Virus record (IMG/VR): IMGVR_UViG_3300032456_000020
Location: 1 to 23,441 of that record
DNA: 23,441 nt
Strand: one strand, 5' to 3'
DNA from: a virus
Numbering within the stretch: position 1 is the first letter of the stretch; every line of letters starts with the position of its first letter. Positions 13,071-18,926 of this stretch are shown here, in pieces. The position numbers and the translations under genes were made by a program. The notes beneath the pieces are model-generated. The model was not told the origin of the DNA, did no database searches, and was given only the letters and a program-made list of their open reading frames with translations.

Positions 13071-13244
13071 ATGTCGAAGATTATTATCACGATCAACACA
13101 GATAACGCAGCGTTTGACGACGAAGACGAACTTAGACGCATCCTTAAAGAGTTATCCGAAAGGATAGAAATTAGCGACTTTCCCACGATGTTAAGGGATA
13201 TAAACGGGAACTACGTTGGAAGTATTGAATACGTCGAAGACTAA
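13071..13244 (+). CDS. Small conserved phage-type protein, 57 residues (INTDNAAF...LRDINGN)
   Basis: The protein starts MSKIIITINTDNAAFDDEDE, continues LRRILKELSERIE and ends TMLRDINGNYVGSIEY. Small proteins with 'I.T.NAAF.D...E..RIL..LA.RL' and a final 'DINGN.VG' segment are common in phage and plasmid genomes, from memory. Their role is not established to my knowledge. The gene is preceded by leader element copy 2 and followed, 10 bases after its stop, by copy 3. Confidence 0.75.
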   Translation: MSKIIITINTDNAAFDDEDELRRILKELSERIEISDFPTMLRDINGNYVGSIEYVED

Positions 13245-13254
13245 CGCAGACCCC

Positions 13255-13278
13255 GCGCACAGCCGGGAGTAGCGCCCC
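13255..13278 (+). repeat. Repeated leader element, copy 3 of 3
   Basis: The core is identical to copy 2, extended by GGTATTCA. The next ATG is 45 bases from the core's start, with AGAGG as ribosome site. Spacing between the three copies is 229 and 233 bases. Confidence 0.88.
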
Positions 13279-13299
13279 GGTATTCAAGAGGAAACCAAG

Positions 13300-13710
13300 A
13301 TGAAAATCTTAGAGAATGGCAAGGGCAAGTGCCTAGCACCAGAAAATAAAATTGATCACCAACTACTAACAGCGCTAGCGATCGCCCAAGGTGGGGAAGA
13401 ATGGACGCTGCACAAATTATCGGGTTCTGAATTGGCTCAAGAAGCGACGATCCTGTTTGAGATAGACCTCGAATGGTTTGGGGATGGGACAGCCAGCTTA
13501 GAAGTTTGTTTTAAAAATGTCCCCTTCGATCCGCTTAGCAAGGTATCCGGCAATCGGGAGACAATTATTTTCTGGGTACAAGTACACGAGGATCAAACTT
13601 TAAACGTTATGTGGCAAGCCGCAGGGCAAATAAAGTGGCTCCCTCACAAGCCATCTTTTGCCAATTTATTACCCTCAGCAGCGGCTAGAACCAATGGCGG
13701 TGAATCATGA
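13300..13710 (+). CDS. Unknown protein, 136 residues, coupled to the SSB-like gene
   Basis: The protein starts MKILENGKGKCLAPENKIDH. It has a helical stretch HQLLTALAIAQGGEEW and alternating strands (ILFEIDLEWFGDGTASLEVC, ETIIFWVQVHEDQTLNVMW). It ends with a Pro/Ala tail. No motif was recognised. The stop overlaps the ATG of the SSB-like gene by four bases (ATGA), which suggests the two proteins act together, perhaps in replication or recombination. It is the third gene led by the repeated leader element. Confidence 0.75.
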   Translation: MKILENGKGKCLAPENKIDHQLLTALAIAQGGEEWTLHKLSGSELAQEATILFEIDLEWFGDGTASLEVCFKNVPFDPLSKVSGNRETIIFWVQVHEDQTLNVMWQAAGQIKWLPHKPSFANLLPSAAARTNGGES

Positions 13711-14210
13711 CTATCACCCTGATCACAGCGATCGTAAAACAACCCGCCACGCTCTTGCAAACCCAATGGGGGGAGAAGCTGAAAGCCACCGTTAATGATG
13801 GCAGGCAAGACATAGAGCTATGGCGAAAGCCCAATGATTCATCACTGCTATCGCTGAGCCTAGGGCAGCAGGTAACAATGACCGCAAAGCCAGCAACTAG
13901 CAGCAGTGGAACTGCTTACACCCAATACGATATCGTTACAGCCGCCGATCGCGTTAGCCCCCCCACCAACGGTAACGGTAACGGTAACGGTAACGGGCAC
14001 ATTGCCCCAGGCGTTCAAGCAATGAATACGCCAGTAGCTCACCCCGCAAAACCTGCGTTAAATGCCGATGTCAAGGAATGGATCTCAATCTTTGAAGAGC
14101 TAAAAGCAGCCTTGCCCCAGGCTCAAGAACATACATGGAGGGCAGCAGCTTCTACGCTATTTATTCAGCGGTTGCAGGTTAGGGCAAATTTTAATAATGA
14201 GGTATTCTAG
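13707..14210 (+). CDS. Single-stranded DNA-binding (OB-fold) protein candidate
   Basis: Residues 1-80 form an alternating strand pattern (MTITLITAIVKQPATLLQTQ, GEKLKATVNDGRQDIELW, LSLGQQVTMTAKPA, TQYDIV) typical of an OB fold. An Asn-Gly linker (NGNGNGNGNGH, residues about 88-98) follows, then a helical C-terminal domain (EWISIFEELKAALPQAQEHT). It lacks the usual acidic tip of bacterial SSB (DDDIPF) and ends NNEVF. The SSB role is inferred from strand pattern, linker and location in the replication region, so an alternative OB-fold partner protein is possible. Confidence 0.5.
   Translation: MTITLITAIVKQPATLLQTQWGEKLKATVNDGRQDIELWRKPNDSSLLSLSLGQQVTMTAKPATSSSGTAYTQYDIVTAADRVSPPTNGNGNGNGNGHIAPGVQAMNTPVAHPAKPALNADVKEWISIFEELKAALPQAQEHTWRAAASTLFIQRLQVRANFNNEVF
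13971..13994. repeat. GGTAAC hexamer repeat, four copies
   Basis: Four perfect GGTAAC units code for the Gly-Asn linker of the OB-fold candidate. Length changes by whole units keep the frame. Confidence 0.9.
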
Positions 14211-14232
14211 CCTTAGAAGTAGAGGCAAAACC

Positions 14233-14499
14233 ATGAACGCAGAGGATAGATCACGGGCGATTTTGGTCGCGATCGCCCTAGAAGCAAAAGAAAAATGGGG
14301 AAGCAGATGGCAGGCTGGATTAGTCAGTAATTACTGTTATATCGAGAGCCAGGAGACGGGCGAGAAAGTTCTGCCTGTCAATCGACGGAAGCAAATTGTC
14401 CGTAGCTTTGAGGAAGGTAGCTGTACCTTGGGATCTCTCTGCCGGATTGCCGAAGCGGTAGGGGCTGAAGTTGAGTTGACGATCAAGAGAAAATTATAG
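14233..14499 (+). CDS. Helix-turn-helix-like regulator candidate, 88 residues
   Basis: The ATG at 14233 has AGAGG seven bases upstream; an earlier in-frame ATG at 14197 overlaps the previous gene and has no such site. The C-terminal 40 residues (NRRKQIVRSFEEGSCTLGSL then CRIAEAVGAEVELTIKRK) resemble a Cro/antitoxin-type helix-turn-helix, in which 'TLGSLCRIAEAVGAEVEL' follows the pattern 'TL..L..IA.ALG..LE'. The N-terminal half is helical (SRAILVAIALEAKEKWG). It might repress the plus-strand promoters upstream, which is inference. Confidence 0.6.
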   Translation: MNAEDRSRAILVAIALEAKEKWGSRWQAGLVSNYCYIESQETGEKVLPVNRRKQIVRSFEEGSCTLGSLCRIAEAVGAEVELTIKRKL

Positions 14500-14570
14500 G
14501 CACAGGTTACTCAAATGGAAAGGCTTACACGCTGCGGAGTGGAGACTGTGAAGTTAGGCATTACAGCGCA

Positions 14571-15269
14571 ATGAACATCAATGATGAAGGTTTGACGGGT
14601 CCAGATTTAAGAAATGTAAATCTCAAGGGTGCAAATCTAAGTTACGGCTATCTAGAAAATGCAAACCTGAGAGGTACAGATCTCAGGGGTGCAGATATAA
14701 AAAGTGCCCATCTCAATGGGGCAAATCTAGGAAATGCAAACCTAAAAGGTGCAAATCTCAGGGGTGCCCACCTAGATTACGCATATCTCAGGGGTGTAGA
14801 TCTCAGGGGTGGAGATCTCAGTTACGCCAGCCTGAAATATGCAGATCTAGGAGGCGCGAATCTCAGGGGTGTAGATCTCAGGGGGGCAAATCTCTTTGGG
14901 GCAGATCTCAGTTACACGGACCTTAGAGGAGCAGATCTAAATTACGCAGATCTAGAAAATGCATGTCTCAGGGGTTCATATCTCAAAGGTTCGGATATCA
15001 GATTAGCAAATCTAATTCAGATCAAAGAAGATTTTTTCAAGAGGACAGCACCCCAGCTCCAAGAACTAAAGATGCTTCGATCTGCCTTAATCGCAGGAAA
15101 AGTCAACGGTCAAAGCAAGACAAGATTCTTTGCCTTCCAAAATTCCGTATGCCCAATACAAAGGTGGTTTCTGGGTATAAGCCCAGGTAATACAAATGAA
15201 AGTTCCGAGATAGTCGAAATAACGGTCGGATGGATCGACGAAATCTTAAATAGCAACTCCCACGGCTAA
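14571..15269 (+). CDS. Pentapeptide-repeat protein with unusual C-terminal domain
   Basis: Residues about 8-150 contain some 28 pentapeptide units (A[D/N]LXX pattern: GANLSYGYLENANLRGTDLR and onward), which form a right-handed quadrilateral beta helix. After them comes a cyanobacterial-type C-terminal region: EDFFKRTAPQLQELKMLRSA, AGKVNG, then IQRWFLGISPGNT and a final WIDEIL. In the family the Cys-rich 'GECACLVGTIAN' segment normally follows GKVNG; here it is missing and replaced by QSKTRFFAFQNSVCP. Pentapeptide proteins of phages and bacteria can mimic DNA and protect gyrase, but function cannot be fixed here. The start codon at 14571 lacks a clear ribosome site. Confidence 0.85.
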   Translation: MNINDEGLTGPDLRNVNLKGANLSYGYLENANLRGTDLRGADIKSAHLNGANLGNANLKGANLRGAHLDYAYLRGVDLRGGDLSYASLKYADLGGANLRGVDLRGANLFGADLSYTDLRGADLNYADLENACLRGSYLKGSDIRLANLIQIKEDFFKRTAPQLQELKMLRSALIAGKVNGQSKTRFFAFQNSVCPIQRWFLGISPGNTNESSEIVEITVGWIDEILNSNSHG

Positions 15270-15291
15270 CACCACGCAGGGCAAAAATTAA

Positions 15292-15312
15292 AGCCGTGCT
15301 AGAGGCACGGCT
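15292..15312 (+). other. Hairpin next to the initiator start codon
   Basis: A perfect 8-bp inverted repeat AGCCGTGC / GCACGGCT around the loop TAGAG ends only five bases before the ATG at 15318. It occupies the place of the ribosome site. It follows ACGCAGGGCAAAA (15274-15286), a sequence also found at 18529 and 18926. It may control translation of the initiator. Confidence 0.75.
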
Positions 15313-15317
15313 CAATC

Positions 15318-16307
15318 ATGAGAGATACACAATCATATCGCATCAGCAAATTTTACCCCCTCACAGCAGAAATGGCTAGAGAGCTACGAGAGATAGGCTT
15401 ACACGCCGCAGAATGGCGACTGTGGAGCTACCTAGCGACGTTTGAGCCATTTGGAGATGAATACACCGAATTGCCCGACCTACTGAGCATTCTGACTGAA
15501 TGCAACATCAGCAAGGCAACCTTCTACCGAGCGATCGCCAAGTTCGCTGAGCATGGGCTGTTTGATATTCAGATTAATCAAATCCAGGTGCGGAATTTAC
15601 GCGGCTCAAAAGCGTCTCATCCATGCAAGAAAAGTCTCATGGATGAGAGTAAAAGTCTCATGGATGAGAGTAAAAGTCTCATGGGTGAGACTATTCCTTA
15701 TATAAAGGAAACCTGTAACGTAGAACCAGAAAGGGATACAGCCGATTTGCCAAAAAGTACCATACAACAGAGTTTAAAAGAACAAGAACAATTGATTGTA
15801 AGCAAAAGCTTTAACAAAGAAGAACAAGCGATGGAATTAAAAAGACTTTGCAGAATTTTGGAAGAATCAGGAATAAATCCAAACAAAACGATCCAGGAAA
15901 CAATTGCTTCATTGATTAGCAACCGTTCCGCCGCCGCCGCCCTGGAATCTGTGGAAAACGCCATATCTGCCCTACACAAGCAGCAAACGAAGGAAACGGT
16001 GCGAAACCCGCAAGGCTTTATCAACGCAGCTTTAAGAGGCGGTTTTACCGCAAATGGAGCAATTAAGGCAAGGGCAACGCAACAGCAACCTAAGCCAGAC
16101 GAACCCTATGGCTTCCCAGTTGAGCCAGTTAGCCTTAGCCTGATTTCTCAGTCGGTTGATATGGCGTTAATGAGCGGCGATCGCCCGTTTGCGCTATCCA
16201 AACTTCAAGGGCTATGGGAAGGGGGGCATGACCTTGAGGAGCTACTGATACTCCGCAAAGATTGGGGTTTCTGCCTGACAACAGAAGGGGTGAGGGAGAA
16301 AACTTAG
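15318..16307 (+). CDS. Winged-helix replication-initiator candidate
   Basis: This 329-residue protein starts MRDTQSYRISKFYPLTAEMA. Residues about 20-90 form a winged helix-turn-helix (GLHAAEWRLWSYLATFEPFG then NISKATFYRAIAKFAEHGLF), as in RepA/DnaD/lambda O-type initiators and related plasmid proteins. Residues about 108-126 read SLMDESKSLMDESKSLMGE, coded by 21-bp tandem repeats that look like iterons. An AT-rich Lys/Gln/Asn section follows. The C-terminal 120 residues are helical (NAISALHKQQTKETVRNPQG, LEELLILRKDWGF). No helicase or polymerase motif was seen. Location at the end of the plus-strand early region supports a replication role. Confidence 0.6.
   Translation: MRDTQSYRISKFYPLTAEMARELREIGLHAAEWRLWSYLATFEPFGDEYTELPDLLSILTECNISKATFYRAIAKFAEHGLFDIQINQIQVRNLRGSKASHPCKKSLMDESKSLMDESKSLMGETIPYIKETCNVEPERDTADLPKSTIQQSLKEQEQLIVSKSFNKEEQAMELKRLCRILEESGINPNKTIQETIASLISNRSAAAALESVENAISALHKQQTKETVRNPQGFINAALRGGFTANGAIKARATQQQPKPDEPYGFPVEPVSLSLISQSVDMALMSGDRPFALSKLQGLWEGGHDLEELLILRKDWGFCLTTEGVREKT
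15613..15692. repeat. Iteron-like repeats inside the initiator gene (origin candidate)
   Basis: Three tandem 21-bp units start at 15630, 15651 and 15672. Each contains GTCTCATGGATGAGAG or a variant (GTGAGAC in the third) with internal arms CTCAT / ATGAG. Upstream, TCTCATCCATG (15615-15625) is the exact inverse of CATGGATGAGA in the first unit. Iterons followed by AT-rich DNA within an initiator gene recall the lambda O-gene origin. They also code for the SLMDESK repeats, so a protein-level explanation exists. Confidence 0.65.
15693..15900. other. AT-rich stretch after the iterons (possible unwinding element)
   Basis: By count, 15781-15900 has 38 G or C in 120 bases (about 32%), clearly lower than the surrounding DNA. 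It begins with TTATATAAAGGAA (15697-15709). One strand is strongly A-rich. Such a stretch beside iterons is what an origin's unwinding element looks like, though it also encodes a Lys/Gln/Asn-rich linker. Confidence 0.5.
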
Positions 16308-16924
16308 CTTTCTCCCAAATAGCGCAGCAGAGCATCACAATGCTTCAGCGCCCGACCCGCCTCAATACGCGATCGCATCTCCACAGCTTCCTTAGCATCA
16401 ATGTACTGGGCAGGCTTCCCAGTTTTCTTGTAGTACTGCACCCTAACGCGATCGCCCCCCGCCGACTCTAGCCAGCAATCAGTCAGAGCCGTTGCCGCGA
16501 CGCGATCGCGCAGGGCTTGTAAGACGATGAGGGGTTCAGCCCCTAGATCGTGAGGGGTTGAGGTCATTTCTTCTGAGGGGTTCAAGTCCTCAGAGTGAGG
16601 GGGTGAGGTCATCAGAGTGGGAGACTCAGCACTAGCAGGGGTTTCATCCACAGATCTTGAGGGGTTGAAGTCCTCTTGAGGGGGTGAGGTCATCCATTCA
16701 GGATCGCCCGTGAAGCCATCAATGATCGTCAGTTGTTCTGCTACGGGCAGGATGCCGGGGACGAACTCTAAGAGCAGCGGATCGAAAGCTTTGATCGTGC
16801 CGTGCTGATCACTTCTTACCTTAATCCTTTCCCCGTTTTTGCCAAACACCACCCCGGTAGAGCCGGAGTGTTTACCACCGATGAGCCTGACGCGATCGCC
16901 AGGAGCAAAAGCAAGATTATTCAT
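16304..16924 (-). CDS. KOW/SH3-like domain protein with repeated linker
   Basis: The ATG at 16924 gives 206 residues. Residues about 1-55 (FAPGDRVRLIGGKHSGSTGV, then ERIKVRSDQHGTIKAF) match a KOW-type SH3 barrel as found in NusG and ribosomal proteins, which bind RNA or DNA. The linker contains three related blocks: MTSPPQEDFNPS, MTSPPHSEDLNPS and MTSTPHDLGAE. The C-terminal 75 residues (ALRDRVAATALTDCWLESAG, VRVQYYKKTGKPAQYIDAKE) form a second domain. The gene overlaps the upstream gene by eight bases, and its stop overlaps the convergent initiator stop. A transcription role (antitermination) is a reasonable guess. Confidence 0.7.
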   Translation of the reverse strand: MNNLAFAPGDRVRLIGGKHSGSTGVVFGKNGERIKVRSDQHGTIKAFDPLLLEFVPGILPVAEQLTIIDGFTGDPEWMTSPPQEDFNPSRSVDETPASAESPTLMTSPPHSEDLNPSEEMTSTPHDLGAEPLIVLQALRDRVAATALTDCWLESAGGDRVRVQYYKKTGKPAQYIDAKEAVEMRSRIEAGRALKHCDALLRYLGES

Positions 16925-17087
16925 TCTCCAGCACCCGCAGAAACTCACGCAGCCTGTCAAACTTAGCCACGTCGCCAGATTGAACGGTCGCGCCGAAAGC
17001 TGCCAGCAAATCGGCAATCTTAGCCGCATTTGCCCCTGGTGGTGCAGTGATTTTGATCTCAATCACGTAATCCTTTAGCTTTTTCAT
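16917..17087 (-). CDS. Unknown small protein, 56 residues
   Basis: The protein starts MKKLKDYVIEIKITAPPGAN, then AAKIADLLAAFGATVQSGDV, and ends EFLRVLENE. The beta strand followed by a helix and a conserved-looking Gly/Ala turn suggests a small ferredoxin-like or ACT-like fold, which is speculation. Its ATG overlaps the stop of the upstream gene by four bases, and its end overlaps the start of the KOW-type gene by eight bases, so the three are translationally coupled. It is a strongly supported gene by spacing. Confidence 0.8.
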   Translation of the reverse strand: MKKLKDYVIEIKITAPPGANAAKIADLLAAFGATVQSGDVAKFDRLREFLRVLENE

Positions 17088-17395
17088 ACTTCCTCTTCTG
17101 TTGGGTTCTGTTGGGGAGATAGCAGCTTATGCAGTTGCGGAATGCTAATGCCTTTCAAGTCAGCCTGCCTAATCCGCTCCAGTAGCTCAGCCTGTCCCAG
17201 GTTGTACAGATCGCAGTAGTACTGGAGTTTGTCATCAATTAAGTCCTTGTTCGCATCAGTTCGAGCCACCGCCAGGTTACGCAGCAGCGCGGCTTTGCTT
17301 TGCCTATCGACAAATGCCCAAAGCAAAAGGCGATCGTAGTGATAGTCCCCAAACTCGGCAGAACCTATACGTGTATCGGATGGGGTGATCAACAT
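17084..17395 (-). CDS. Unknown helical protein, 103 residues, first gene of a three-gene unit
   Basis: The ATG at 17395 gives MLITPSDTRIGSAEFGDYHY. A TTG at 17410 would add five residues. The remainder is helical, including RLLLWAFVDRQSKAALLRNL, KLQYYCDLYNLGQAELLERI and ISIPQLHKLLSPQQN. The last part could hold a DNA-binding helix-turn-helix, but no motif is decisive. No Shine-Dalgarno sequence is visible. It faces the intergenic region with direct repeats (17396-17555), which may be its promoter and operator. Confidence 0.7.
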   Translation of the reverse strand: MLITPSDTRIGSAEFGDYHYDRLLLWAFVDRQSKAALLRNLAVARTDANKDLIDDKLQYYCDLYNLGQAELLERIRQADLKGISIPQLHKLLSPQQNPTEEEV

Positions 17396-17555
17396 ATTTA
17401 AAAGTGCCAAATGTTGGAATATTGCAGCAAACCTATATCTATTTTGCCTTATGTCCTGGTATATTGCGTATAGTATTGCTGGTATATGCCATCGATATTA
17501 TATCTACACTCCGCGATCGCTTTTGTTGTAGGAAGCGATCGCATTTATTACCAAA
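17396..17555. promoter_or_regulatory. Divergent intergenic region with direct repeats
   Basis: It separates two divergent units. CTGGTATATTGC and CTGGTATATGCC are direct repeats about 25 bases apart (near 17456 and 17481). On the minus strand TATAAT lies in GATATAATATCG, a possible -10 for the leftward unit, without a convincing -35. Two HIP1 sites (GCGATCGC) lie 17 bases apart near the plus-strand start. Operator function of the repeats is inferred. Confidence 0.45.
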
Positions 17556-17735
17556 ATGACATACACCCAAACTGAACTCAAACCCTGGATGGTGATGTAC
17601 CGGGCTGAAGATAGCCCTGGATGGACAAAAATCGGCACCTATCAATCGCGTTTTGAGGCTGAAGATCACGCCAATCATATCAAAACGAAAGTACTGGGCA
17701 AGCTAAGCATCATGTGGAGCGGAGCCGATGAATGA
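17556..17735 (+). CDS. Micro-gene A, 59 residues, module W..Y...SR.EAE.HA
   Basis: The protein reads MTYTQTELKPWMVMYRAEDS, then GWTKIGTYQSRFEAEDHANH followed by IKTKVLG. The segment 'Y.SRFEAEDHANHIKTK' recurs in the next gene and in weaker form in the third neighbour (Y.SRAEAERGE), so this is a small repeated module of about 40 residues. It overlaps the next gene by eight bases. The first gene of a tightly overlapping plus-strand cluster; function is unknown. Confidence 0.7.
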   Translation: MTYTQTELKPWMVMYRAEDSPGWTKIGTYQSRFEAEDHANHIKTKVLGKLSIMWSGADE

Positions 17736-17868
17736 TCAACTCGCCAAAGAATTAGCCGACAAGAAGCGGGGCGATAGCGCCGAACAGTGGCGACTATGGG
17801 AATATCGCTTTAAAGCCGAAAACCACGCCAATCATGTCAAAACAAAATACTTAGCTGGAAGCCAATGA
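17728..17868 (+). CDS. Micro-gene B, 46 residues, chimera of its neighbours
   Basis: The first ten residues MNDQLAKELA match the next gene (MTDQLAKELA), and the C-terminal part FKAENHANHVKTKYL matches the previous gene (FEAEDHANHIKTKVL). It is therefore a recombinant of both flanking modules. The gene overlaps its neighbours by eight and four bases, so it would be translated by coupling. It might be a functional mini-protein or a duplication by-product that stays open. Confidence 0.6.
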   Translation: MNDQLAKELADKKRGDSAEQWRLWEYRFKAENHANHVKTKYLAGSQ

Positions 17869-18029
17869 CTGATCAACTCGCCAAAGAATTAGCCGAGGAA
17901 GCAATCGAGGTGGTGTTTACGACTTTCTGGGCAAACAGCTTTAATAAAGCAGCCCTAAAAGACGCGATCGCCGCCCTTTTCAAGCATCATCTTACGAATG
18001 CCAAAGCGTTGAAAGAAGAGGTTAGCTAA
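17865..18029 (+). CDS. Micro-gene C, 54 residues
   Basis: The protein starts MTDQLAKELAEEAIEVVFTT and continues FWANSFNKAALKDAIAALFK. It looks like two amphipathic helices with Lys-rich ends. The ATG overlaps the stop of micro-gene B by four bases, and its stop overlaps the next ATG by one base. No family was recognised. Confidence 0.65.
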   Translation: MTDQLAKELAEEAIEVVFTTFWANSFNKAALKDAIAALFKHHLTNAKALKEEVS

Positions 18030-18193
18030 TGCAGTGGCAGCTATGGCGATATACCGATAGTCGCTATCTGTGCGGCGAGTACAACAGCAGAGCCGAAGCC
18101 GAGCGCGGCGAAGCGATGCTGAGGCGACTATTCCCCAAATCACAGTTTGAGATTCAGTTTACAGGCGGTAGCGATAGACAGAGGTATCGATAA
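18029..18193 (+). CDS. Micro-gene D, 54 residues, diverged module
   Basis: The protein reads MQWQLWRYTDSRYLCGEYNS followed by RAEAERGEAMLRRLFPKSQF. The pattern 'QW.LW.Y' matches micro-gene B (EQWRLWEY) and 'GEYNSRAEAE' matches micro-gene A (GTYQSRFEAE). It therefore belongs to the same module family but is more diverged. One base separates its stop from the next ATG. Function is unknown. Confidence 0.65.
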   Translation: MQWQLWRYTDSRYLCGEYNSRAEAERGEAMLRRLFPKSQFEIQFTGGSDRQRYR

Positions 18194-18194
18194 A

Positions 18195-18515
18195 ATGCTG
18201 CCAATATTGCAGAGAGACTACTGGCTAAAACCCTTAGAGGAAGCGAAGATGATTGAATTACCACAGCCCCACTGGCTAGCGCCCTTAGAAGAAGAGGAGG
18301 TTGATTACGCAATACCAACGCCCCTAAAGACGAAATGGGAGCAAGAAGCAATCAGGGAAATTTGCATGATCGCGCATGGATTGTGTCTAGGAAAATTCCC
18401 AAACGCGATCGCATTGCGGGATAAATTATTGGATATGGCAGAGGACATCGCAATCGAACAGACTGGACAAGTGCTGTACTCCACAAAGGTACAGCTACCA
18501 CGAATTTTGGAGTAG
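18195..18515 (+). CDS. Unknown protein, 106 residues, paralogue of the gene at 18582
   Basis: The ATG at 18195 follows the previous stop by one base; a longer frame from 18147 overlaps micro-gene D and is not preferred. The N-terminal part holds a short internal repeat (YWLKPLEEAK and HWLAPLEEEE). The C-terminal 55 residues (KWEQEAIREICMIAHGLCLG then KFPNAIALRDKLLDMAE) match the C-terminal part of the gene at 18582-18926 (KWEQEAIREISLIASCLCIG). The shared part looks like two helices. Function is unknown. Confidence 0.7.
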   Translation: MLPILQRDYWLKPLEEAKMIELPQPHWLAPLEEEEVDYAIPTPLKTKWEQEAIREICMIAHGLCLGKFPNAIALRDKLLDMAEDIAIEQTGQVLYSTKVQLPRILE

Positions 18516-18524
18516 CAGCGCCAG

Positions 18525-18563
18525 TCTAGACGCAGGGCAAAGTCGTTTGCCTGAAACTGATCA
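18525..18563. repeat. 39-bp repeat, copy 1 (matches 18922-18960)
   Basis: TCTAGACGCAGGGCAAAGTC then GTTTGCCTG.. CTGATCA aligns with 18922-18960, with about six mismatches. In copy 2 it is the coding 3' end of the minus-strand gene at 18918-19343; here it reads in the same minus frame as an orphan piece (ANDFALRLD against ANDFALRLE). Part of it also forms the hairpin GGCAAA-GTCG-TTTGCC (18535-18550) ahead of the gene at 18582. Confidence 0.8.
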
Positions 18564-18581
18564 TAATGAAGCAATCACACC

Positions 18582-18926
18582 ATGACAATTGAATTGACCG
18601 ATGTCATCGAATTTCATAGAAACCTCCCACACCAAAAGAAGGCGATCGCTTATCTGCAAGCCAATATCCCTGAAGATACCTTGACAAAATTCGCTGATTT
18701 ATGGAGGGTCATGAATCAAAAAACGCCCCTAAGCGCGAAGTGGGAGCAAGAAGCGATCAGGGAAATTTCTCTGATCGCTTCTTGCTTGTGTATAGGAAAA
18801 TTCCAAAACCCAATCGCGCTACGGGATGAATTATTGAATCTCGCGGACCGCGTTTGTGGCGAAGGAAAAACGCTAAGGATGCAAACACCAGACCCCGACG
18901 ATTGTTGGGAAGAGAATTCACTCTAG
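18582..18926 (+). CDS. Mosaic protein: endolysin-type N-terminal module plus duplicated C-terminal module, 114 residues
   Basis: Residues about 2-42 (IELTDVIEFHRNLPHQ...IPEDTLTKFADLWR) match the endolysin's N-terminal module, with 22 identical positions in 41 aligned by eye. Residues about 50-90 match the C-terminal part of the upstream gene at 18195. The last residues (TPDPDDCWEENSL) are unique. If the first module binds cell wall or a lysis partner, this small protein could compete with or regulate the endolysin; that is inference. Its end overlaps the convergent minus-strand gene by nine bases. Confidence 0.75.
   Translation: MTIELTDVIEFHRNLPHQKKAIAYLQANIPEDTLTKFADLWRVMNQKTPLSAKWEQEAIREISLIASCLCIGKFQNPIALRDELLNLADRVCGEGKTLRMQTPDPDDCWEENSL

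Noticed and set aside
14571-15010. DNA satellite repeat
   Set aside because: The periodic 15-bp pattern is explained by the pentapeptide-repeat coding sequence.
15613-15692. CRISPR-like array
   Set aside because: Units are directly tandem with no spacers and lie in a coding frame; they fit iterons or a protein repeat instead.
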